From CAWEWH01 sp963812775 (GTDB taxonomy: Bacteria; Pseudomonadota; Alphaproteobacteria; Rhizobiales; Beijerinckiaceae): a stretch of 64,000 nt of DNA. Both the position numbers and the translations under genes were made by a program. Within the stretch, counting starts at the first letter, position 1; each line of letters begins with the position of its first letter. Of the stretch, positions 58,262 to 64,000 are shown piece after piece. A model generated the notes under the pieces. That model had not been told where the DNA came from, did not search any database, and saw only the letters and a program-made list of their open reading frames with translations. The stretch is from NCBI GenBank assembly GCA_963812775.1, contig CAWEWH010000009.1, positions 682,001 to 746,000 on the forward strand. Reading direction: 5' to 3'.

Positions 58262-59165
58262 AGGGCGAATTCTACCGTATGGATTTCGAAGCTTGGGATG
58301 AGGGGACCGACAAGCTGACCCTCGAACAAGAGGCCGCATACCTACGTCTCTGCCATCAGATGTATCGCCGCTCGGGTGCCATTCCCGAGCAGGTGGCCAC
58401 GTTCGCGCGTCTTTGGAGGTGCCACCCGAACAAAGCGCGCACGCTCCTCGCCGCCCTCCTCGCCTCAGGAAAGGTGGCAGGTCACCCGGGGGTCTGATCA
58501 ACAACCGGGTGACAAAGGAGCTAGACCACAGGGAGAGCCGACGGAGACAGCGTGCCGACGCTGGCAAGATCGGAGGGACACGCACGCAAGACCAACGGCG
58601 TACGTCGTTGAAAAATCACGGTCCGACGGGAGCTTCCGCTTCAACAGCGGTTGAAGCAAACTCGAGCAGAGGAGAGGAGAAAAGAAGAGAAGAGAGCCCC
58701 CCCTACCCCCCCAAGGGGGACGGCGAGCTGGCTCGCTTGGAAAGCGATGCAAGGACAGCGTTCAAAGCGGCTGGCTATGGGAACGTTCCCAACCTCTCCC
58801 GCCTGGGGATTTGGCTCGACAAGGGTTATAGGCCATCGGTCATCGTGGCGGTGATGCGCGAATGCCTCGCTGCGAACCCTGCCATTCGTCACCTCGCCTA
58901 TTTCGAGAAGCGTCTGAAGGAAGCGCATGAGCAGCTTCGCGCACCATCCGCGCCGGCAGCAGCACCGTTGGCCGATCCAGGATCGGAGCTCCAGAGTCAC
59001 CGCCTCAAAGCGCTGCGTATCCTGCGCGAGGGCCGGGTGCCCGATGGGTGGGTGAAGGACCACCGCACGGGTGAACTCCACCATCCGATCCCCGAGGAGG
59101 TCATGGAGTGGGCGCGCCAAGAGGTGGCCAAGGACGCAGCTAATGGCGCCGCCGGATCTCGGTAG
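58258..59165 (+). CDS. DUF1376/YdaU-type replication protein (one frameshift)
   Basis: The ATG at 58258 opens MKGEFYRMDFEAWDEGTDKL, then LTLEQEAAYLRLCHQMYRRS and RCHPNKARTLLAALLASGKV, the DUF1376 pattern. Near 58485 one base is lost and GGLINNRVTKELDHRESRRR follows, with a Lys/Glu-rich linker and a C-terminal part FKAAGYGNVPNLSRLGIWLD. DUF1376 proteins of prophages and islands act in replication initiation, likely loading the helicase. Its position immediately after DnaB supports that. The repaired length is about 302 aa. Confidence 0.8.
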
Positions 59166-59174
59166 TTTGGTAGC

Positions 59175-59468
59175 GTGGTAGCGCGCGTAGCGAAAAGACG
59201 ACACCCTATCGAAGCGCTTGAAGAGTGGCAGGTCCTCATCATCGAGGAGCCGGGCCGCTACTGTGACGGCAACGGTCTGTATCTGAAGGTTGATCAATCG
59301 GGCGCAAGGCGATGGGTGCTTCGCACCACTGTTCACGGGCGCCGCCGCGACATTGGGCTCGGCGGAACGTCGGTTGTATCCCTGCCAGAAGCTCGGGAGA
59401 AAGCGAAGACACTTAGAATGGTTGCGCGTCAGGGGGGTGACCCCTTCGAGCATAGATCGAAGGGGTAG
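59175..59468 (+). pseudogene. Truncated integrase (N-terminal arm-binding domain only)
   Basis: Ninety-seven residues from a GTG start match the N-terminal DUF4102-type domain of P4-family integrases: PGRYCDGNGLYLKVDQSGAR, RRDIGLGGTSVVSLPEAREK and RQGGDPFEH. The usual length is about 400 aa; here the frame ends at 59468 and no catalytic domain follows in any frame. It is a relic, or an N-terminal fragment reused. It indicates an earlier integration in the same place. Confidence 0.8.
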
Positions 59469-59544
59469 TCCGGAAAAGGGTGGCCGAGCTCGCTCGCCGG
59501 GCTCTCAGCCTCCCGCTGACTTTTACGAGCGTGCGGGGATATGG

Positions 59545-59841
59545 GTGCACATAAGCGACGACGGCTACGTGGGCGAGCTCATCTGTTGGCATACCAGCGG
59601 GAACCCTAGCCGGATTCTGACGGCCATATGCGAGGCCTTCGATATCAGCATGTGCGAGTGGGATTTCTACGAAGTTGGGCCCGAGCTAAGGACCATCGCT
59701 GAGTTCGAAAATGTCATTGGGCGTTTCCAAGATGCCGTGAAAGCGGTTAAGCGTAGCCTACGCTCCGGATCTCTCGACATCGGAGACCCGATTTTGTTGG
59801 CGGATGCCCCTCGTGGCGGAAAGGAGACGTACGATGCATGA
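59545..59841 (+). CDS. Hypothetical protein, start uncertain
   Basis: An open frame gives MHISDDGYVGELICWHTSGN then RILTAICEAFDISMCEWDFY and ends ADAPRGGKETYDA, about 98 aa from a GTG start at 59545. It has plausible coding content (acidic, with a mid helix) but no ribosome site and no recognised family. Its stop overlaps the next ATG. Confidence 0.35.
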   Translation: MHISDDGYVGELICWHTSGNPSRILTAICEAFDISMCEWDFYEVGPELRTIAEFENVIGRFQDAVKAVKRSLRSGSLDIGDPILLADAPRGGKETYDA

Positions 59842-60019
59842 CCAGGCAAGCCCCCGTTTGGATAACGACATCTTCGAGACCGCCTTTCAACTTGCCGTTC
59901 GACGCTTGGGAACCGAGGCTACTGCAGAGCAGATTGTCGCCACCATGCTAGCCGATCCGTCAGTCGTCGCGCACGTTCTGCGAGTGGCAAGCCAGGCGAA
60001 TGTGAAGGAGTCGAGATGA
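59834..60019 (+). CDS. Small hypothetical protein
   Basis: A strong AAAGGAGA site precedes the ATG at 59834, giving 61 aa: MHDQASPRLDNDIFETAFQL, then RRLGTEATAEQIVATMLADP and a helical end. It overlaps the end of the previous frame. It lacks a signal or membrane segment. Function is unknown. Confidence 0.55.
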   Translation: MHDQASPRLDNDIFETAFQLAVRRLGTEATAEQIVATMLADPSVVAHVLRVASQANVKESR

Positions 60020-60537
60020 CAATTCATCCAATGCAGAGGACACTGTCGGTGTCTTGCCTTTTGGGTGTCTTGGGCGCCAGAGGCCGTTGTGCCCCTCGTT
60101 TTGAGGGACAGAACGAGGGACAAAGCGAGGGACGGATGCCGCTTCCGGCGTCTCGGTGTCTCGATGATTGTCTTACACTCCTGCGTTCCGACTAGGACCT
60201 CGCGCTGGTTGGCACGTCGTTGACATCGCTTGCGGAGATCGTTGAGCGCGCTCTAGCTCGCGGCTCATTGCCAAGCACATTGCCGCCTTATCGCTGCGTA
60301 CGAGACCACCTCGCGGGGCGCGATGCCGGACGCACCGTGACCCTAACGGCGCCAAGCCAATTGCGACACACCGGCGGCCGCTTGCTGAACCCCTCGGCCC
60401 ATAGCCGAAGGCCGCTCTTGGCCGTCCTGAGCCATCTGGGAGTCATGGCGAGCCATCACTGCGGGTCCTGGGCAGACATGGGCGGGTGAGCTACCATCTC
60501 CACGTCATCCGCAGCTTCGCCAACCGGGGGCGGTTGC
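60020..60537. other. Intergenic stretch without a recognisable gene
   Basis: Over 518 bases I see no convincing coding frame. A short repetitive tract (GAGGGACAGAAC, GAGGGACAAAGC, GAGGGACGG) lies near 60103. The plus-strand open frame at 60220 has no ribosome site or family resemblance. The region precedes the ABC_sub_bind gene and may mark the edge of the integrated element. Confidence 0.5.
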
Positions 60538-61518
60538 ATGAGACGACGGGAGTTCATCGCCGGGCTCGCACTGCCTATCCTGAACGCGCCACGCGCCGTT
60601 CGGGCGCAGCAGGCCGCGCGTCTACCGACGGTTGGATTCCTTGGCGCCGCGACCCGCGCGGCGACGGCCACTTGGGCAGCCTCCTTCATTGAGGGCTTAA
60701 GGGACTCTGGTTGGACTGATGGCCGAAACATCGCAATTGAGTATCGTTGGGCGGAGGGACGCACCGAGCCACTGCCCGAGCTGGCCGCTGAGCTTGTGCG
60801 TATCAAGGTCGACGTTATCGTCACCCATGCGACCGCTCCAGTCCTCGCGGCGAAGCGCGCAACCTCGGTGATTCCCCTCGTCTTCGCCAACGCTGGAGAC
60901 CCTGTGGGCAACGGATTGGTGGCAAGTCTCGCGCGGCCCGGCGGCAATGTGACAGGTCTCTCGATCCAGGGCTCCGATACGGTGGGGAAGCGGCTTGAAC
61001 TGTTGCGCGAGGCGGTCCCAACTCTTCGCCGTCTGGCCGTGATGGGCAATGTCGAGAATGCTGCGGTCGTAAGTGAGTTGAAGGAGGTTGAGGTTACGGC
61101 CCGCTCCGTGGGGATCGAGGTCGTCGTGTCAGAGCTCCGCCGCGCCGATGACATTGAACCTGCTTTTCAGCAATTTGTCGGCAAGGCGGATGCGCTTTAC
61201 GTCGGCGCCGACGCGCTGGCCATCGTCAACAGGGTGCGTATCAATACCAACGCGCTCAGCGCTCGATTGCCCACCGTGTCAAGCGTTGGCGCCTATGTCG
61301 AAGCGGGAGCACTGATCGCGTATGGAGCGAACTTCCCTGACCTGTGGCGGCGGGCCGCTCACTTCGTCGATAAGATTTTAAAGGGCGCCAAGCCAGCCGA
61401 CCTGCCGGTGGAGCAGCCGACAAAATTTGACCTCGTGATCAATAGGACGACCGCGCAACTCTTGGGCGTCGAACTGTCGCCGACGCTACTCGCCCGCGCC
61501 GACGAGGTGATCGAATGA
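60538..61518 (+). CDS. ABC transporter substrate-binding protein, ABC_sub_bind family
   Basis: This 326-aa protein starts MRRREFIAGLALPILNAPRA, a twin-arginine signal ending VRAQ. The body has TVGFLGAATRAATATWAASF, RNIAIEYRWAEGRTEPLPEL, VDVIVTHATAPVLAAKRATS and the marked family stretch ARPGGNVTGLSIQGSD, then GKRLELLREAVP. The family is greatly expanded in Bradyrhizobium-like genomes and often stands without membrane partners, as here. The ligand is unknown. Confidence 0.87.
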   Translation: MRRREFIAGLALPILNAPRAVRAQQAARLPTVGFLGAATRAATATWAASFIEGLRDSGWTDGRNIAIEYRWAEGRTEPLPELAAELVRIKVDVIVTHATAPVLAAKRATSVIPLVFANAGDPVGNGLVASLARPGGNVTGLSIQGSDTVGKRLELLREAVPTLRRLAVMGNVENAAVVSELKEVEVTARSVGIEVVVSELRRADDIEPAFQQFVGKADALYVGADALAIVNRVRINTNALSARLPTVSSVGAYVEAGALIAYGANFPDLWRRAAHFVDKILKGAKPADLPVEQPTKFDLVINRTTAQLLGVELSPTLLARADEVIE

Positions 61519-61628
61519 ACGCGCGACGGCATCAAGGTTGCCCCAAATTTGGCGAGTGCCGCCGCGCGCTGCCCTACCCCGTCCCCAGGGCGGGCAGCAT
61601 GATTCTATTTGATTCGCGAAGAGGTTTG

Positions 61629-61856
61629 CTAGGCGGCTTTGCCGCTCAACTCGACGGCGACGTTGGTCTGCGCAGCCAGTCGTATGATTTTTTGCGCGAT
61701 GTCTTGTTCGCTAAATCCGCTGTCGGGGTATTTCTGGAACAAGCGTGCTGCCTCTGCTCGCGCGCAGATGACAGTGTGCATCAAACTAGCTTCAACAACG
61801 AGGAGCGCCACCTCCTCGTGAACAACACGCGCCTGGGATGCTGCAAGGTCCGCCAT
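61629..61856 (-). CDS. Small hypothetical protein
   Basis: This 75-aa frame reads MADLAASQARVVHEEVALLV, then LMHTVICARAEAARLFQKYP and DSGFSEQDIAQKIIRLAAQT, ending VELSGKAA. Its helical pattern with R-A-E-A-A-R-L-F resembles small rhizobial proteins. No strong ribosome site is seen. It is alone on its strand between the ABC_sub_bind gene and the next small gene. Confidence 0.5.
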   Translation of the reverse strand: MADLAASQARVVHEEVALLVVEASLMHTVICARAEAARLFQKYPDSGFSEQDIAQKIIRLAAQTNVAVELSGKAA

Positions 61857-62079
61857 GCGGCAAGTTTGGTGGCGAGGCGGGGCTTCGGCAAGCGGCTAGG
61901 ACTGAGGCTTGTGGATAACTGCCGCCGACCTGGGCCAAGAGTTGCGGAGCCGCCGCGCTCACTACCACCGCGTTAAGACAGGCGCATAAAAGTCGGCGGA
62001 GGTTCCGCATTGAACGCGGGTCCAGCCGGTGTCCCAATTTGCACAGTCCGACGGTCCAGTTTGTTCGACAGGACGGGAT

Positions 62080-62265
62080 ATGAGTTTGCGCCAATCAAAG
62101 AAGCTTGCGGCTGCGTGCGCACGCGAAGCTCGTCTCGCCACCGACCCTCACTGCAAGGCATGGTTCCGCCGGATGGCAGAGACTTGGCGGCTTCTAGCCA
62201 AAAACGACGCTGAGCTACTCAGGGCTATGGCTCGCGCTCGCACGGCCCGCGTCGGTCACCGCTAA
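62080..62265 (+). CDS. Small helical protein, family copy 3 (distant)
   Basis: The ATG at 62080 follows AGGACGGG and encodes 61 aa: MSLRQSKKLAAACAREARLA, then HCKAWFRRMAETWRLLAKND and a basic tail. It shares the A..A......F..MA..W..LA pattern of the genes at 10536 and 20816 but is otherwise diverged. Function is unknown. Confidence 0.6.
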   Translation: MSLRQSKKLAAACAREARLATDPHCKAWFRRMAETWRLLAKNDAELLRAMARARTARVGHR

Positions 62266-62291
62266 CAGTGAATGCGTAGACCACCGCGAAC

Positions 62292-62762
62292 CTACTCAAT
62301 TGAGCATTGGACGTCCTCATAGGCCACGCGCGTGGCGCGTATGCCATTTATGAACGTGTAGACCGACCGACCCGAACGCAATTGGGAGGTGACCGTCGCG
62401 TGACAAGACTTACCATCGACTGTGACATGAACCGTCGTGATGTTGTTCTGGAATCGAGCCGTACGCACCAGTTCGTTTGGCGCAGCGACACGCCAGTTGC
62501 CGGATGCCAATTCGGCTCGCGTGGCCCGTTGGCTGTCAGCGCCTAACAGCCAATAGTCGCGCACTTTACTAGGCCGCGTTAAAATAGCGCCGACCGTTAG
62601 GGGGACACGATAGTTCGGCCGTTGGCGAGGTTCGACCATGTCCATGTTAATCACATACCGCACTCGGACGCGGACGCTGTCAGCAGACCACGCGGGAGTG
62701 GCTAGAAGCGCGAATCCAACGACAAGGCCGGCAAGGGTTGTCTCGGCATATTTTGGCGTCAT
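62292..62762 (-). CDS. Exported hypothetical protein
   Basis: Starting MTPKYAETTLAGLVVGFALL after GAGCGACGG, the 156-aa protein has a signal peptide (ending AWSADS) and a beta-rich mature part: RVRVRYVINMDMVEP, YRVPLTVGAILTRPSKVRDY, VHVTVDGKSCHATV and YEDVQCSIE. Two Cys could form a disulfide. No family is recognised. An earlier start 18 residues upstream is possible. Confidence 0.6.
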   Translation of the reverse strand: MTPKYAETTLAGLVVGFALLATPAWSADSVRVRVRYVINMDMVEPRQRPNYRVPLTVGAILTRPSKVRDYWLLGADSQRATRAELASGNWRVAAPNELVRTARFQNNITTVHVTVDGKSCHATVTSQLRSGRSVYTFINGIRATRVAYEDVQCSIE

Positions 62763-63015
62763 CCGTCGCTCGCCGTTCGGCGTCCCTTTCCACTGGCCCA
62801 CGCTGGTCACCCGCAATGGTCACGAATAGTCCTGCACCGCAGACGGCGCAAGCGATGGGCCAGCGTCGCCCCACGTAGTGCCAATCGCGTCCGAGGCGGG
62901 CGATGAGCCGGTCCATATCCAGCGGCCGGAAGGTGCGGCAGGCTGGGCACCACGCGCCAACGCGGTGGTGGGCATCGACAAGGTCGCCGAGCGTCTGGAC
63001 GGTGGTGCCGGGCAT
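62680..63015 (-). CDS. Small zinc-ribbon-like protein, C-terminus uncertain
   Basis: The ATG at 63015 gives MPGTTVQTLGDLVDAHHRVG, then AWCPACRTFRPLDMDRLIAR and WPIACAVCGAGLFVTIAG, a CxxC pair and another CxxC pair that would bind one zinc ion. This resembles small four-Cys proteins seen in rhizobia. The frame continues to 62680, overlapping the start of the next gene; the real end may be nearer 62815 if one base is missing. Function is unknown. Confidence 0.45.
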   Translation of the reverse strand: MPGTTVQTLGDLVDAHHRVGAWCPACRTFRPLDMDRLIARLGRDWHYVGRRWPIACAVCGAGLFVTIAGDQRGPVERDAERRATDDAKICRDNPCRPCRWIRASSHSRVVC

Positions 63016-63136
63016 CCGGCGGAAGTGGGCGGGCGAGCAGCAAGCGACAAGTCCGGCAGTGCCGCCCTCAAGCCGAGCGCGGCTGGGGCTCCCAAGGGGG
63101 CATCGGAACATTTGCCGCAGGGCCGCCTTCCTCTAC

Positions 63137-63328
63137 ATGTCTTCCTTCCTGACGCCAGGAGGCCGCGACTGGACTGGTCCCGATGAGTTAGCTGAGAGCG
63201 TAGCCCTCCAGGTTTTCGTAAAAGCTTTGACGGAAGCGGTGGGTGACACGAGCGAGGATTTGTCGGTGCGCATGGTTGAGTTGTTGGGCCAGTTAGAGCA
63301 AGTGCCGTATCAGCGGCGCAGCCGATAG
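63137..63328 (+). CDS. Small hypothetical protein
   Basis: The ATG at 63137 gives 63 aa: MSSFLTPGGRDWTGPDELAE then ALQVFVKALTEAVGDTSEDL and ends LEQVPYQRRSR. The sequence looks like a real small helical protein but has no recognised family or strong ribosome site. It ends just before the decayed ABC_sub_bind fragment on the other strand. Confidence 0.4.
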   Translation: MSSFLTPGGRDWTGPDELAESVALQVFVKALTEAVGDTSEDLSVRMVELLGQLEQVPYQRRSR

Positions 63329-63336
63329 CGCGCCGA

Positions 63337-63433
63337 GCAGCGAAGGGATAGCGTCCTTGAGGATCCGCAAGCGCTTCCACCAGATCTCGATCCCGGCGTC
63401 GAGGGTGATGCCGGTGAGGTTGCCGCCGCGAAT
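63337..63433 (-). pseudogene. Fragment of an ABC_sub_bind binding protein
   Basis: Thirty-odd residues on the minus strand read GGNLTGITLDAGIEIWWKRL then RILKDAIPSLL. This matches the ARPGGN.TG...GKRL.LL.EA.P block of the intact protein at 60538. Nothing else of the gene is found on either side; a stop codon directly precedes it. It is a relic of a second copy. Confidence 0.7.
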
Positions 63434-63527
63434 TTAGGGACCGAGTGTCTTAAATGCTCAGTCGATACTTTCCCTAAGGCTTAAGGTTATAGCGGGCAAC
63501 CAAGGGGGAGGACCGTGAAGGGGTCGA

Positions 63528-63728
63528 ATGTTTCGGGACGACAAGCTGAGGCATGCTCGGGAGTGTTGCCAGTGGGCCGGGACAGCTACGACCCATGAGG
63601 CCAAGCAAGGTTTCCTAAAGGCAGCCGAGATTTGGGAAGTGCTCGCTCGTGACCTAGACCCTGAAGTTGAGCCGACCGCCCCTCTAGTCACCATTTTTGG
63701 GGCCTACGCCGCCGCCGACCCTGAGTAG
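63528..63728 (+). CDS. Small helical protein, family copy 4
   Basis: This 66-aa protein starts MFRDDKLRHARECCQWAGTA after AAGGGG, then EAKQGFLKAAEIWEVLARDL. It shares the A..A...EAK..FL.AA..W..LA arrangement of the gene at 20816 and should be a helical hairpin with a short disordered tail. Function is unknown. Confidence 0.6.
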   Translation: MFRDDKLRHARECCQWAGTATTHEAKQGFLKAAEIWEVLARDLDPEVEPTAPLVTIFGAYAAADPE

Positions 63729-63733
63729 CCGCC

Positions 63734-64000
63734 ATCGCTCGCTTATTCCGCCGCCCCCATGGCTTCATCTGTTTGCTCGCCACCGCCTCGCTCGTTTGGG
63801 GATTGGCGCTAACGTCGGCCGGCGCTCAGAAGACGGAGGGCGACTCGTACCCTCTTTTGAAAGCTGCAAAGCCGCTCGCCGTTCGGGCCGAACGCGATCT
63901 ACCGGCTGGAACTGTATTCAAGGAATGTCCCTTGTGCCCCGAAATGGTCGTGGTACCGGCGGGCACATTCACGATGGGCGCACCCGAATCCGAGGAGGGT
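63734..64000 (+). CDS. Formylglycine-generating-enzyme-like protein, partial, start unclear
   Basis: The frame open to the right edge reads IARLFRRPHGFICLLATASL, a signal-like segment ending SAGAQ, followed by a stretch with ECPLCPEMVVVPAGTFTMGA. CPEMVVVPAG.F.MG is the opening of the FGE/SUMF1 domain, found in sulfatase modifiers and in many exported proteins without that activity. No ATG is present after the preceding stop in this frame; a TTG at 63773 or a sequencing error near 63730 may explain that. The C-terminal part lies outside the window. Confidence 0.75.
   Translation, partial: MARLFRRPHGFICLLATASLVWGLALTSAGAQKTEGDSYPLLKAAKPLAVRAERDLPAGTVFKECPLCPEMVVVPAGTFTMGAPESEEG

Larger units (their letters stand above)
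53710..64000. mobile_element. Integrated genetic element at a tRNA-Glu site (right end not seen)
   Basis: The element begins at a 44-nt 3' fragment of tRNA-Glu(CUC), has a tyrosine integrase beside it, and then carries an excisionase-like protein, a DnaB helicase, a DUF1376-type replication protein and a truncated second integrase, with small unknown genes. This is typical of a phage-like or integrative plasmid-like element. From about 60.5 kb the genes look more like accessory chromosome (ABC_sub_bind protein, FGE-like protein). The right boundary is therefore uncertain: it may be near 60 kb or beyond the window. Confidence 0.65.

Noticed and set aside
60085..60135. A CRISPR-like or satellite array of GAGGGAC units
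   Set aside because: Only three short, imperfect units without regular spacers; no cas genes anywhere in the window.
60220..60489. An 89-residue plus-strand open frame in the gene-free stretch
   Set aside because: No ribosome site, no recognisable pattern, and composition like a chance frame.

Overview
The window reads as chromosome of a high-GC alphaproteobacterium, most likely Hyphomicrobiales (Bradyrhizobium/Rhodopseudomonas relatives). The grounds are the codon use, the ABC_sub_bind-type binding protein, the small helical proteins of a rhizobial style, the Cys-repeat secreted protein and several rhizobial-style intergenic palindromes. About twenty genes are split by single-base frameshifts although both halves stay clearly coding. 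This looks more like uncorrected sequencing indels than mass gene death, so most broken genes are annotated here as one locus.

Layout. (a) 1-5.1 kb, minus strand: a 46-aa membrane peptide, a B12-binding-type radical SAM enzyme, a GT4 glycosyltransferase, a PqqD-like peptide chaperone, an HprK-related kinase and a small leader-like peptide cut by the window edge. Together they resemble a peptide-modification (RiPP-like) locus and are the best candidate for an undescribed system. (b) 5.3-12.4 kb: dienelactone hydrolase, AbgB-like amidohydrolase, a secreted protein, a GT2 glycosyltransferase, a beta-carbonic anhydrase with an altered active site, small membrane proteins and an SDR. (c) 12.5-18.2 kb: a complete five-gene peptide/nickel-type ABC importer. 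(d) 18.3-46.7 kb: a catabolic region with a Baeyer-Villiger-type monooxygenase, NIPSNAP protein, phosphotriesterase-like hydrolase, eight luciferase-like (LLM) flavin oxidoreductases, a Rieske oxygenase, AhpD-like protein, cytochrome P460-cytochrome c fusion, two acyl-CoA dehydrogenases, SMP-30 lactonase, VOC protein, thiolase, MaoC-type hydratase, MFS transporter and MBL hydrolase. A 909-aa secreted transglutaminase/TPR protein sits inside it. (e) 46.8-53.5 kb: L,D-transpeptidase, SGNH hydrolase, small proteins, a DAO-type oxidoreductase, a globin-coupled-type chemoreceptor and ribokinase.

(f) 53.7 kb to the right edge: an integrated element. It starts at a 44-nt 3' fragment of tRNA-Glu(CUC) beside a tyrosine integrase and carries an excisionase-like HTH protein, DnaB helicase, a DUF1376-type replication protein, a truncated second integrase and small unknown genes. 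Farther right are an intact ABC_sub_bind protein, a decayed fragment of a second one, and the start of a formylglycine-generating-enzyme-like protein. The far end of the element is outside the window.

Taken together, regions (c) and (d) suggest uptake of oligopeptide-like or other small solutes and flavin- or Rieske-dependent oxygenation feeding lactone opening and CoA-linked beta-oxidation. The substrates cannot be read from sequence.
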